From Edolisoma coerulescens (lineage: Eukaryota; Chordata; Aves; Passeriformes; Campephagidae): a stretch of DNA of 64,000 nt. The notes beneath the pieces are model-generated. The model saw only the letters and a program-made list of their open reading frames with translations, did no database searches and was not told where the DNA came from. Below are positions 1 through 11,200 of the stretch, piece after piece. The stretch's first letter is position 1, and every line of letters starts with the position of its first letter. The translations under genes were made by a program, and so were the position numbers. Location: positions 1,949,451 to 2,013,450 of the forward strand of contig VWZW01007169.1 of the NCBI GenBank assembly GCA_013397115.1, in the 5' to 3' direction.

Positions 1-669
1 ACGAAGGGTTTCTTTCTTGTACTGGGCCATGTTTTGACCACTTGCTGCAACTAAATTCACTTTGAAACATCCAGAGAGTAGTGAGTGTCTCTTCATGGCC
101 ACTACCAATGGCTGCCAGATCATAATTCCCTTTGTAATCAATGAAAAGCTGTAGGAAGGAGTGTTTTACAGTAGGTATCTAGTTTTATGCAAGTTTAATG
201 CAGGAAGATGCCTTATTAGCAGTCAGTGAACATAAAAACTAAATTCACACTCATAAACCAGGGAGAGATTTTGGACACATTCACTGAGCCATAGGTATCA
301 AGAAGTTAGAGGATATAAATAGCAGTGAATGCAGTATGCTAATCTGAATGGTTGGGAATGAATATCAGAGGTGTTTGTTGCTGCTCCCTTCAGAGCAGTC
401 TCTGTTCTGACAAACCACTGAGGAAGACCAATGACGCTCTGTAAGGCCTTGTAGGTTTGTACCCTACAGGCTCCTAGGAAAGGAGAACTGTGGAAAGTAA
501 CAAAGGAATGTGTGGAGTTCTGTCTGATGGGTCAGAACAGTGTTTAGGGAGGGATTAGCAAGAGGCCTGTAGGTGTACCAAAATGCCATGCGCTCAGGGA
601 AGGGGCAGAGTGAGAATCTCTTTTGACTTGTGGCTGGCTGGAGATGGTGGTATGATTTTGAGTGAGACC
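1..669. other. Unique non-coding sequence, no gene seen
   Basis: Mildly AT-rich single-copy-looking sequence. There is a TATAAATAG-like string near position 314, but no associated open frame or CpG enrichment, so I do not call a promoter. Open frames reaching into this stretch from the right belong to the adjacent CR1 copy. Confidence 0.6.
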
Positions 670-1187
670 TCATGTCACACAGAATGGGTAAGGTTGAAAA
701 GGACTGCAGTGGATTGTCTGGTCCAACCTCCCTGCTCAGACAGGGTCATCGTAGAGCACACGGCACAGGATTTCATCCAGATACTTCTGGAATTCCTCCA
801 GTGGGGGAGACTGGAAGGCAATCTGTTCCAGCGCTCAGTCACCCTCACAGTAAAGAAGTTCTTCTTCGTATTTAGGCTGAACTTCCTGTACATCAGTTTC
901 TGCCCATTGCCTCTTGTCCTGTTACTCAGCACCACAGAGCAGAGCCTGGTCCATCCTCTGACACCTCCCTTCCGATACTGACAGACATTTATATGAACCC
1001 CTCTCAGTCATCTCCTCTTGGCTGGACAGCCCCAGCTCCCTCAGTCTTTCCTCATGAGATGCTCCAGTCCCTCCATCATCTTTGTCAACCCCCACCAGAC
1101 CCACTCCAGGAGCTCCATGTCTCTCTTGCTCCATCATTCCCTGCAACTGGAGGGACAGAAATGAACCCAACTTGTGCTCCAGATCCC
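670..1187 (-). mobile_element. CR1 non-LTR retrotransposon, 5'-truncated, antisense
   Basis: The + strand reads as the reverse complement of a CR1 3' region. It opens with a TCACACAGAATGGGT-like string, then a block ending in TCACCCTCACAGTAAAGAAG, then GCCTCTTGTCCTGTTACTCA, and later the segment with TCCTCATGAGATGCTCCAGTCC. Translating the reverse strand at 675-935 gives RTRGNG, then a Lys/Phe-rich stretch and WNRLP, which is the tail of the CR1 ORF2 protein. The frame at 922-1170 adds an EERLRELGL motif from further upstream. The two pieces lie in different frames, so the copy is dead. ORF2 encodes endonuclease and reverse transcriptase for target-primed insertion; only its C-terminal end is present. 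The far boundary near 1187 is where similarity fades and is approximate. Confidence 0.93.
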
Positions 1188-1682
1188 TTGATCTGTTGAC
1201 CTAAGGGCCTGAGATTCCTCTTGATTGTTTGCAACCTTCTTGTTGGGACCCTGTCACTGCCTACCTGGAAAACCAGTAGAGGATAATAATCAATGGGCCG
1301 TAGCAGGCTGGGAGGTTTCTCGGTGATGTCTCTTGTGCGGGCCCCAGGGAGGCGATGCAACTCCTAGTGGGTTGGGTCTGGTCGGTGTATCAGGCCCTCC
1401 CTTCCCCTCAGACTTTATTTTCTGACTGCAAATGACTCCTACCTTCCTTTTTTTCTTCATGGAGGAGGTTTTGATGCTGGGGGTAGGCTGCCCAGTCCTA
1501 GGTGATGCCTCCATCTTGGAAGAACCTTCATCCATGTACACATTTCCCCAGTCCTCGTTTCTGCTGGTTCTCAGATTCCAGGGCCTCCTACTGATTTTAT
1601 AGAGGCACCTGGGAAGGTGAAGTAAGTCATGAGGGGAACCACCTGCCACCCCAAGCAGAACCCATTTCCACTCCACACAGTC
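1188..1682. other. Unassigned spacer between two CR1 fragments
   Basis: About 500 bases of moderately GC-rich sequence with pyrimidine-rich stretches separate two CR1 fragments of the same orientation. I recognise no CR1 block here. It could be heavily decayed CR1 5' sequence, another old insertion or unique DNA. A 128-codon reverse frame at 1290-1676 has no recognisable motif and I regard it as chance. Confidence 0.4.
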
Positions 1683-1935
1683 CTTCCTTGGTTGGGAAGG
1701 CGCTACAGGAGGGCTAGGTCTGACCTCCTCCTGAAGGCAAGGTCAGCCATGAGGCCAGACCAAGTTGCTCAGAGTTTTTGTTTGGTCTGCTGTAGTGAAC
1801 CTTCAAGAGTGGAGATGATGCAGCCTCCCTGGGACACTGCTTCACTGCTTTTCTTCTACCCAGAAATCACACTAAAAGTAAAAATGCATCTTTTCAATTG
1901 TTTCTCCAGTTTCAACATGATTTTGCTTGGACTCA
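1683..1935 (-). mobile_element. Older CR1 fragment, antisense
   Basis: The + strand keeps the order of blocks seen in antisense CR1 3' ends, but with more substitutions than the copy at 670-1187. The order is a GGTTGGGAAGG-like start, GGAGGGCTAGGTCTGACCTCC, a CAGACCAAGTTGCTCAGAG block, GGAGATGATGCAGCCTCCCTG, an ACTGCTTCACTG block, and an ending resembling the GCCTCTTGTCC block (ATTTTGCTTGG). Its divergence suggests an earlier insertion or a different CR1 subfamily. No intact frame remains. Boundaries are approximate. Confidence 0.75.
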
Positions 1936-4260
1936 GTGCTTCCCAGAACTCCACATAGATTTCTCACATCTATTCATAAAAGACTCAAATCCGCTGCGGA
2001 TGCAGCACCGAGATTGCATTGACCTGTCAATGGGAGTCCATAAGCAATGAATGTTTTTTGCTACCGGAAGTCAGAAAATGAAGTCTTAGCTTCTAGAGGA
2101 GTCTGGGTTCAAGCACCACTAGCTGCAGTAGGTAGCAAGAATGTGTGTGTCATTTAAAAAAGAGGCGGTTGGTCAAGAGCATGTTGAAAGCATCACATGT
2201 TTGGAGAAAGAACCTCTGCACTTGGGAGGTAACTGAAGAAACAAGACAAGGAGATGTTTTGCCACTCACATAATTTAAGCTCTGTTGTTTTGAGATGGTT
2301 TTACCACACAGAATACTTTTTCAAATGATGACAATGCAGAGTGTTTCCAGCACATGGCTGGATAATCTTAGCCATAGCTGCACTATTCAGACCTTGTCGA
2401 TGCACTGTCTGTAGAAAAGGTTTTTGTCAGGAAAAAGCACAGTATTCTTCCTTCTCAGGAGTATATTTCACACTCTAAAGTGATTTCTTTAGTAAGATTG
2501 AATAAATTCTAGTTTACTAGATTTGATTTCTAAAGAAATGTAAGGAACAGAGTACAGCTAAGTGACAGAGAAGTTGCCTTGGCATTTTGTGTTTATTTGC
2601 CATCAGTTACTTCCATATTAAATTGCTCCATTTACAAGCTAGTATAATTTTTTTCCTAAGTGCCTGCTGCTCCGTCTAGTTGTGGAAAATGAAGCTCAGT
2701 TGTTTATGACCTGTGCTGTACCTCATCACTAACCTTCAGCAAATGTACAAGTTCTGGAATGAGAATAAAGCTTTACCGGTGGTAGCACAGCATGAGGCAA
2801 AGTATAATGCATATTACTGTGGTGCACCTGTGCTGGCTTTCCCTTGCTTATTGGGATAAAAAGTGCGCTTTATTAGCAGGCAAACAGGTAAAGCTTAAGA
2901 GGCCAATCTTCTCTGCTTGGCATATGGGGCTCCCATTAACATTAGTGAGTAAAATGGATATATTTTGACAAGAGAGCAGGGACTTGAGGGAACAGATAAG
3001 TGCAGAAACCATGTGACACTTTCACAGTCGCTTTTCTGACCAAAATTGAACTTTTTGAGTCTCTAAACGCAAAGATTGCATAATGTGTTTTTATTACTTA
3101 ATAACTGTCAAAAACCTAGTGAAGAAACCAGGTCTAGTCTTTATCCTTGAAAGAACAAGATGCCAACTTCTCCCCAGCCTGTGCTTAGGCCTGTCCTCAG
3201 TAAAGCACCTCTTTGAAACCTTTCCCACACTCATAACAGTTATCTTCTTGGTTTTGTCTTCCCTGTGGAAATTATTAATTAAAAATTCTTTAAGAGGGAA
3301 GCTTTTGTCACTATCTAGATATCTCAGATTTTTTTGCACCTTCTGAAGGCTGTAGATGCATGAAAGAAGGTGTGGGAGAAGGATGAAGATCACAGATTTT
3401 CTTCTAGTGGTGGACAGAGGTGTTGTGGCTTTGTGATCTCCAGCAGCCTTTCGTGTCACAGCCTGTGCAGACCGGACCTGCTGTGCGGGTAGATGCTCTG
3501 TGATGGCTGGAGGGAAGGGATCAGTGTCTCCCTGAAATGACAACGGTGGCAAGCATTTCCCCAGTGTTCAGTTTAGGCAAAGACAATTCTCTGGATGTCC
3601 TTCTGCACATGTACAATAGATCTGTCTTCCCAATTTCTCACTGAGAGTTAGATCCTGAATTTTTAACTTGACTGGATAAGACAACTACCCAGAAGAAATG
3701 AGAGATCAGCTGAGGAGGTTTCTAAACTAGGTTTGCTGGGGAGCCTCAGGCTTATTCTGGCTTTTCAGGATGCAGCACTAGCCAAGAACATTTATTCCCA
3801 TTTCCACTTGGCAAAGAAGAGTTTTTTCCCCCTCTCTTTTCTTTCAGCTATGGGCTTCATTGCAATTACTTCTTTTCTGTCTTTCCAAAATCCAATTACT
3901 GAAAAGCTACTTTTTGGATGCCCTTAGCCAATACCCTGAGTGTCCATTTAAAACAGCTAGACACAGATATGATGTATAACAGCTTTTTGGTTCAGTGGCA
4001 AAACTGAATCCAATCCAGATGAACCTGAATCAGGCAGTTTAATAAGTTTTTTACAAAGTTAACAAAAAGTTATTTATATTCTACATCCAAAGAAAAAAAG
4101 CTTAAATATTTGATGATTTCTTTCCCAATTTTTTTAGTAGGTATTTTTTTCAATCATAACACATTTTCATTTCCTAGTGGAAAAGCTATTTTTAGAAAAA
4201 AACTCACTTTGGAATCTCACATTTTATATACTAAAAACTGTTTCAACATTTAAAAAAAGA
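1936..4260. other. AT-rich unique sequence, nothing recognised
   Basis: Single-copy-looking AT-rich DNA. Open frames at 3083-3346 (+) and 3094-3552 (-) overlap one another on opposite strands and show no domain, signal or splice context, so I treat them as chance. The stretch from about 4030 to 4265 is especially A/T-rich. Confidence 0.55.
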
Positions 4261-4560
4261 AAAAAACCCCTCCCCCTACCTTTTCTGAGCACAATAACAG
4301 GAACTGCCTGCAGTCCTCGGTGCCCCAGTTTGTGAGTGAAGGTAGCCCTGCAGGGGTGGGGCTGCATAGCCCTTCCTGGAGGGAGATGGTGGGTGGTGCC
4401 AGAGACTGCTGTGCCCAGCGCCAGTGGTCTGCTCTGTCCTGCGTGTGTTGCTGCTGTGCTCCACAGACTTGCTCAATTGAGTTCAAATATTTTTCCAGGC
4501 TCACCTCAATGTGCTGCATTTGTGTCTATGAAGCTCTTGTGATTACATGTTAGGCAGGGC
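4261..4560. other. Small GC-richer patch, no gene recognised
   Basis: A local rise in GC, CpG-poor, with open frames in several overlapping registers on both strands (4250-4553). Simultaneous opening of many frames is what low stop density in GC-richer DNA produces, so none is called. Confidence 0.5.
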
Positions 4561-5680
4561 ATGATTAAAGAAGACCCTACTTTCCTGCTGCCCAGCTAAG
4601 CTTCACGAACTTCTGGGTAAATTCAAAGCCTGGTTACTTTTTTAGTGTGTCTGCTGGGGAGATGGCTTCCTGACACATTTGAGATCTTTTGTCACTTGGA
4701 AACATTGAACCAATTTAGTTAACGTTTTAATTTTTGTTGGATTTATAATTGTGGTCATGTGTCAAGAAGTCAGTTTAGACAGCTTGGTAAGCTGTAAAAG
4801 CTAGCAACAAATCGAATCAAGTGACTATCCTTTCATTTCAACGTCTTTTTCTCTCCTTGTTTCAAGCCCAGAAGGAGGCCTTAAAGTTGATGAGAAGATA
4901 AATTCAATTATACTTGAAGCTAACTTTGGCTCTTCGCTCTCATACTACCTTTCCCCATCTTTGCCATCCATCCTATTGCAATCGTTTAGATTTGCCTCAA
5001 TAGTAGTTTGCCTATTAGCTTTGCTAATGAATTTACTACTGCAGAAGACCACTTGCAAGGCTGTCCTAAATATAATGAATGTAATTATTTAGCACAAAAC
5101 CAGGGCAGCATCTTTTTCTCTGTTGACAAGAATAATTCTTTATTCTCTCATTAGCTATGTGCTTTGGTCTCAGTAAACTAGTTATTGACCTGCTCATTTA
5201 AGGAGCTTCACTCTAAATGCTTCTTCCCTTATTTAACTCAGACAAGTTCCTCTAATTTCCCCTCACCATGCAATGCTAGCCCGTAAAATGTAACCATTGT
5301 TCATTTGTTGTGAAGAGAGCTGGAAGACAGGAAGCTATTCTTAGATGGATGCTCAGCCTCCTGAGCCCTGCTTGCTTGTCCCTGGTTATAATGGATACAA
5401 AACTGTATGGGGCTTAGTAGACATCATGTAAACTCTATGGAAAATCTGAGCCAATGAATCATGGAGACAGACCCCCACTGAGCATTGTGTGTCTGAATAG
5501 ACTGCAAATAGATAGAAAAGCAGCTTAAGCGAGTGGCTTTCATATGACAAGAATGCATAAATTAGAAATGAATTGGGAGTATCTGTTGTTCTAAAGCAGT
5601 TGGATTTTTACTTTCTTTATCATTTTCCTCTTGTAAGAAACCACTAATTACTCAAACTACACTGAAGACTGGTGCAGAGT
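4561..5680. other. AT-rich unique sequence, nothing recognised
   Basis: No open frame of note, no repeat family recognised and no tandem structure. The string TTTATT near 5138 is a polyadenylation-like AATAAA on the reverse strand, about 640 bases beyond the stop of the reverse frame at 5775-6290. That is too far and too common to count as support. Confidence 0.5.
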
Positions 5681-5774
5681 TTTTGTATGTGTGTGGGTTT
5701 TGTTGCTCTTTAAGCCTTCTCCTCTGCTCAGCCTGTCTGTGCCATCCCATGCTGCCTCCCCAGCAGCTGTACAG

Positions 5775-6290
5775 CTACCTCATTCCATCTAGCAGTGTCT
5801 GTTGGGGCATCCTGGGAGACTCCCACCTGGAGCATGACATTGATCCCTGGGGAAAGCAGGAATCCAGTGGTGTCAGGTCTGTAGAGGTGTATGTCCCCGG
5901 CCCCAGCCAGGAGCACAGCACCAGCTGAACTGGGGTTATCCCTTGGCAGAGGCAGCAGCCTCTCATCTCACCCTTGCAGTACTCAGCACTGAGCAGCAGT
6001 CGGTTGCCTTCTGTTCTCCCTGGGCTATTTAGGACCCCCATCAGGGGGGTCCTGACCATCAGTGAATAAAAGCACATGGTATTTCCAGGCAGACTTCTCC
6101 TGAAATCAGCCATTGCTTGACCAGTGGGGACATCCCAGGGGCACAAAGGACCAGAGCCTGCTTGGTCTCCCATCTGTCCTAAGTCAATGGGTGGGCTATA
6201 GGTAGAGAGGCTGAGATTGCAGGGCCATGTAATGAAGGCAAGGATGAGGAGAGTGCAAAATCCCAAGACATAGCCTTTCCCCAGCCTCAT
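5775..6290 (-). CDS. Unrecognised 171-codon reverse frame with signal-peptide-like start
   Basis: I do not recognise this protein and am not confident it is a gene. The start is a real ATG in an ACCATGA context, with A at -3. The first 30 residues look like a secretion signal: a short basic segment (MRLGKG), a hydrophobic core of about 17 residues (YVLGFCTLLILAFITWP) and a polar Ser/Asn-rich region. The remaining 140 residues hold several cysteines, Pro/Gly turns and no motif I can name. Against a real gene: no promoter or near polyadenylation signal is visible, the surrounding block has many overlapping open frames on both strands, and a 9-bp hairpin sits inside it. A chance frame is the likelier explanation; a small secreted single-exon protein is the alternative. 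Confidence 0.15.
   Translation of the reverse strand: MRLGKGYVLGFCTLLILAFITWPCNLSLSTYSPPIDLGQMGDQAGSGPLCPWDVPTGQAMADFRRSLPGNTMCFYSLMVRTPLMGVLNSPGRTEGNRLLLSAEYCKGEMRGCCLCQGITPVQLVLCSWLGPGTYTSTDLTPLDSCFPQGSMSCSRWESPRMPQQTLLDGMR
6031..6053. repeat. Perfect 9-bp inverted repeat, 5-base loop
   Basis: AGGACCCCC (6031-6039) pairs perfectly with GGGGGTCCT (6045-6053) around the loop ATCAG. It is GC-rich enough to form a stable hairpin in RNA from either strand. No T-run follows it. Its role is unknown and it may be coincidental. Confidence 0.6.
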
Positions 6291-7951
6291 GGTAAAAGCC
6301 TCCTACCAGAAGGAACTTTTTGCATAGGGATTCAGTAGGCTCCTCCGAGAGGGATATTCACTTGCTACTTCCATGGTCTGGAAGTGGGAAGTAGTCAGCA
6401 TTCACAGCCCCATCTCCTGCTGATCTGATTAGTGACAGCAAGTGAAACACCCAAGGAGCAGCTGCCATCTCTGCATCCCAGCTTTCTCTGCGGCAGCATC
6501 GTAGATCAAAGGCCAGGAGTGGTAAGGGTATGTCCTTCCCCACTGCCTTTCTAGCTGGGGCCCAGTGCATCATCCAAGCTGTACCTCTGGAGCACTCTGT
6601 CTCCCACTGCAGCCCTGTGCAGCCCCTGCTAGGTGCAGCTTGCCAGGGATGCAGAGGGCCCTCTGCCAGTAGCAGCTCCAGTATGGGAGAGGGAGTGGAG
6701 GATGGTGATGGTGTGGCAGAGACAGGGCAGCCTGAAGGAGGACTGGCAGTTCTGGTGCAAGCTCACCTGCCAGCTGGGAAAGGGACGTTTCACCTGGAGA
6801 TAGTGCCATGTGGACTGTGGCTGCTCTCATGCCTCCTGCATATGGTGAGCTGGTCTCATAGACAGGGTTATGGTGCTTTCAGGTCTCAGAGAGCAGGGTC
6901 AGGTGTTTGCAGGAGGAGTGCTGCTGCTGGCCCCCACCTTCTGCTCAGCAGGAGCAGAAGTCATCTCTCCTCTGAGGCAGCTGATGTGGTGGTGGTGGGT
7001 CCAGGAGCTGCTGGGTTCAAGGGCTGGCAAATGGGGCTCTGCAGTGGCTGACTGCCGTTTCGTTGCTTGCTTTTTGATTGTTTTCTGACTTTTTTTCTGT
7101 GCCTTTTTTGTTAACTTTGCTATTTCCTAAAATGAAATATCCTGTCTCTAATTGTTCACAGATTGTGATAATAGACTGTGGGCAGATGGCCCATGGTTTG
7201 TGGTCCAGCAATGATATGAGAGAGACAGCAACCCTCAGTTGTGTTTATAAATACTGGTGCTGAAGTGTCGCTGTTTCCTGTGGCCCAGTGTGGGCTACAT
7301 TCCCTCCTGCTGTAATGATCTGGGTTTCTCACTGTGTCCCTTATGCCAGAGGCCCACACGAGGTCCCTGGCCATCTATAATCTGTATGGCCTCTGATGGG
7401 TCTCCAGATGGGCCCTGGGGTTGGCATCACTTTGCTAGGGAAGCAAAGAGGTCTGTGTCTTTTCAGGTGGGAGGAAGGTGACACCTGAGGGACCTGACTA
7501 AAAATGGAGGGGAGGAGAACAGGCAGGACAGCTGAGAGACCCAGTTTGGGGGGCTGACACCCTACAGTGAGGGCAGGCTGGAAATGAAGGGGCTGTGCCT
7601 GTGGGCAACCTGTCAGACTCTGTGTCCCAGGGATGCATCTCCTCATCCAGCACCTCTGCTGACGGTATTCCAAAAGCCAGTGCCAGGAGTGCCACTGCCC
7701 TGTCCGAAAGACAGTTCAGCTTCTTGTGAAGCCGTTGTCCTGTGTGGGCTGGGGAGCTGCTCCAGGGCAGCAGGGGGGGCATGAACCACCCTGTGTATAT
7801 GTTCGCTGGCTGCGGTGTGTCTGTGTTGGGACAACTGTAACAGCTCTATGGAAATGTGGCTCGTACAGCATAATGTAAAAAAACATCAGATTTTGTATTA
7901 GAAGTGACTATAAATTACAAACTTACACACTGCAGAAAGTCAGTGCGAGGT

Positions 7952-8241
7952 ATTTTACAAGGGCATGTAGTGATAGGACAAGGTGCAATTGGTTTAAACT
8001 GAAAGAAGATAGGTTTAGATCCGATATCAGGAGGAAATTCTGTACTGTGAGGGTGGTGAGACTCTGGAACAGGTTGCCCAGAAAAGCTGTGGATGCCCTG
8101 TCCAGAGAAGTGTTCAAGGCCAGGCTGAATGGGACTTTTGAGCAACTCAGTCTAGCGTAAGGTTCACTGCCCATGGCAGGGGCGTTGGAAATAAATGATC
8201 TTTAAGTTCCTTTCCAACTCAAGCCAGTCTGTGATTCTATG
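7952..8241 (+). mobile_element. CR1 non-LTR retrotransposon 3' end
   Basis: This + strand fragment runs into a complete CR1 3' terminus. It contains GTAGTGATAGGACAAGG, a GAAATTCTGTACTGTGAGGG block, CTCTGGAACAGGTTGCCCAG and a GAAGTGTTCAAGGCCAGGCTG block. It ends in CTGTGATTCTATGG, which carries the 8-base ATTCTATG unit of the CR1 tail. Conceptual translation gives the end of ORF2 (CSDRTR, RVVRLWNRLP, EVFKARL). It is 5'-truncated to about 290 bases, as is normal for incomplete target-primed reverse transcription. Of the four CR1 fragments it looks the least damaged in protein terms, with the motif blocks still in one frame over most of their length. Confidence 0.95.
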
Positions 8242-11200
8242 GTTTATATTTAAGAAGGGAAAATAAGGCACTGTATTTTAGCTGCCTGGCTTTCTCAAAG
8301 TTATCCTTAAAATTCTAATATTTTTGATAGTAAAGCTTTTAGTCAAGTATATGATATGAGGCAGCTTACTTTCAAGGTGTTTTTCCATTTCTCCTAGATA
8401 GATTAAAAAAAAAAAAAAACAGCTTTATTTTAAGCTAGCATTTGTCTGTTTGAATGTAATTATGCTGCAAAAACTTAGCAATAAACACCTTCACCTTAGG
8501 GAAAGGTTAACAGTTTCATTGCATTTTTATGTTTAAATAATGATGTTTTAATGTATCTTTTTCTTGACTGTAATTCCAGCTGTCTTTATAAGAGTAACTT
8601 GTCTTGTCAGTGCATGAATTCTCAGATAAAAATTAGACAAATTATGAAGAAGTCTATGTCAGCAGAGAGCAGGCAACAGGACAAGGCGGCATGACTAAAA
8701 TGTATTGTTCAGAACAGTCTTCAGCCTGAGATTTAGAAGGCTGTGTATCCTCATTCTGTTACAAACTGTTTAATTACAGGTTCTATGGGGCTTGTTGGTG
8801 TGTGTGATTTGCAGGACCAGGTCTCAGTTCCCGAGTCGTGACTCATGGAGCTTCCCACCATGGTGTGGCTCTGCCAAAGACGGGAGATGCACAAATGTAA
8901 AAATGCTGTGTGAGGCACTGAACTGGTCCCTGATGCCCTGCAGAACCTGAAAAGACTTTTCTTTGGGTCTTGTTGAGGACACTGTAGGGAGTTCTCTTTT
9001 TCTTGACTTCCTGCACCCTGAAAGGCAGACTTAGTTTGGCAGCATTTTTCTAATGGCCCCAAGTTTCACTTGTAATGGCAATAGCGACAGGAAGGTAATG
9101 TGTAGGTAACATGAACCCTTCTCAGTCCTCAGCACAGGGAGTGTAGTCCTGTCACATCATGTTTTTCCGACTGGTCAGTACCTTTCTAGCTCTTTTAGCT
9201 GTTCTTTGCAAATCCTCATTAGTTATTTCATGTGAAACATCAGTAAGGAAAGAAAACAGTGTGATTGAAGTCACTTAATTCTACAGAGCTCTTTCTATTT
9301 CTTAACAGTCACTGTTTTTCCATGAAAAATGGTGTGGCACTGAAATATTAGACTGTAAATTGCAAGAGGAAGATTAATATGTCTTCTATCTTGGCAAGTT
9401 TTCTGTTATATCACTAGCACTGAGATCTAAAGTGTAGCTTGTTTTTCAAGGTTTTATATAACTCACAGAAACTTTGATTTGATGCACACAATCTTAGTGT
9501 CTCTCTTCCCCTGCTCGACTGGTCTTTAATGCAGGTTTGGTTAGATTTATTTAACTGCATTTTAGCTGAATCAACTGTGTATCAAGTGATTACCTGTAAT
9601 ATCGTTACAGCACTTCCACAATTAAGTAATTGCTAAAATAAGAAGCGGGGCAAAACATGATGAGCATATATTAGGAAACAGTGCTGAGTTATGAGTTCTG
9701 CCTGTGCAAGACAGCAATGCATAAAGGCATTCCCCAAGATTTATATTTGAAAAAGTGAACACAAAAGATGAAGGGTTTAGTATCATTTTTACTTTTAGAG
9801 GGAATGTCCTTTTGAGGGTTAAGGTGCAAGCTGTTTCTTCATCTCTAGCAGTGGGCTTTGCCTCCCACCCACTAAGAGAAGAAAGTGCCCTGCGACACTG
9901 TGTGGACCTTTGGTGAAGTTACCTTTTTTAGTTGCTCTTCAGGAAGCCTTTTCTTGTTCCAGCTTGTGAGACTCTCAGGTAGTCTTGTCAGAGCTGTTAT
10001 TTCCAGCTTCATTGTCCACTTGTGGTAGGTTGCGTGAGTACAGGACCCTCCTGTACAGTGGAGAACACAGGGACACGTGTCCCCATCACAGACATCTTAC
10101 TGTTTAGCAGGAAGCGGAAAGGGAGACAAAAAGCCCTGTCATCACATAGGCTTGTGCTGTGTGATAACCTTGAATCCATAATTTATTTTTCTTCTCTGCA
10201 AATACATATTTGTAGCTAAAACCATCCTTTCAAGCGTCTCTCATGAGACTGATAATTTCTTGGCATTCCAAGAGAAGGGGGTCACTGGTGTTCAGAGGAG
10301 CAGCTGAAGTAGCAGCATTATACAAAGCATAAACACTTTCAGAGTCAGTAAATGAAAGCGATGTACTTTGCTCCAATACTCATCAAACAGAAAGAAGAAT
10401 CTGTCTCAGCATGCTGTAGGATGATCATTAATTTTTAATAGTGTTAATGTTTATTAGTGACAGATGATTGACTTTAAGTGCCTTATGAATAATAAATAAA
10501 TGATGTGGATTTTGGGCATCTGCCTTAGATTTGCATGCAAAGCCAGTGGGACTAACCTTCACAGTCTGAGAGAAGTGTAGCTTCAATTCCTCAATATATG
10601 CTGTAACACAGACTGTAAGACTTCTTGGGCTTTAGCTCTGATAAACCGGGAAGGCCTTTCTGTCCCCTTTCTTAGGACACACCGACTGCTTAGCGGCTTC
10701 AGGGTGAGAGGGGAGCTCACTGCAGCTCTTTTGGCTAGGGCAGAACTGCTGGAAGGTGCATTATTCACTCTGAGGCTCTGCTGGATTTCATAACACTTAA
10801 ACACCTGTGTCCATCAAACAGAACGCACAGGATCACAGCTAGAGCTGCTCTTGACTTTGTAATTTCATTGACTGACAGTTTAATATCTATTTATTTTCAC
10901 ATCTGACTCTGGTATAGACAGGCTGGCATCCTGAATGTCAGGATATTATGCTGACAACTGTGTTTTTTCATTACTATAGGAAAAAAAGGATTCTTCGTAA
11001 GTAAAGAGGTTCTTTTCAGGCTCAGCAACTGTAATAAAGACCAAATTATACTTCATATAAATTTGGTAGTAATGAGTGATAGGTTATGTGTACATATTTA
11101 TACAGGAACAAGGGCACACAGTTTACAACTTTCTAGTAATCTGTCTCTTCAATCCTGTGAAATGCCATGTAATCATATTGTTTAAATAGCTGGAACAACT

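Larger units (their letters stand above)
5681..7840. other. GC-richer 2.1-kb block, CpG-poor
   Basis: The longest uninterrupted GC-richer block in the left half. It carries many overlapping open frames on both strands, including 6530-7051 (+, 173 codons), 6570-6830 (-), 7341-7673 (-) and 7498-7782 (-). None shows a recognisable domain. The 173-codon frame has a Ser run and a short Asp/Glu-rich stretch near its middle but nothing diagnostic. Possible identities include an lncRNA exon, an unusual untranslated region or simple compositional heterogeneity. The reverse frame at 5775-6290 is listed separately. Confidence 0.45.

Noticed and set aside
583..1360. Several open frames on both strands around the left CR1 copy
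   Set aside because: They are CR1 ORF2 remnants or their opposite-strand shadows, broken by frameshifts, not host genes.
6530..7051. 173-codon + frame in the GC-richer block
   Set aside because: It overlaps open frames on the opposite strand, has no motif and sits where stop density is low; no splice or promoter support.
7915..8174. Two reverse-strand open frames over the CR1 3' end
   Set aside because: They are antisense readings of the + strand CR1 fragment; the coding sense is the other strand.
8405..8419. A15 tract as the tail of a processed pseudogene
   Set aside because: The sequence upstream is AT-rich with no coding similarity I can recognise, and no flanking direct repeats were found.
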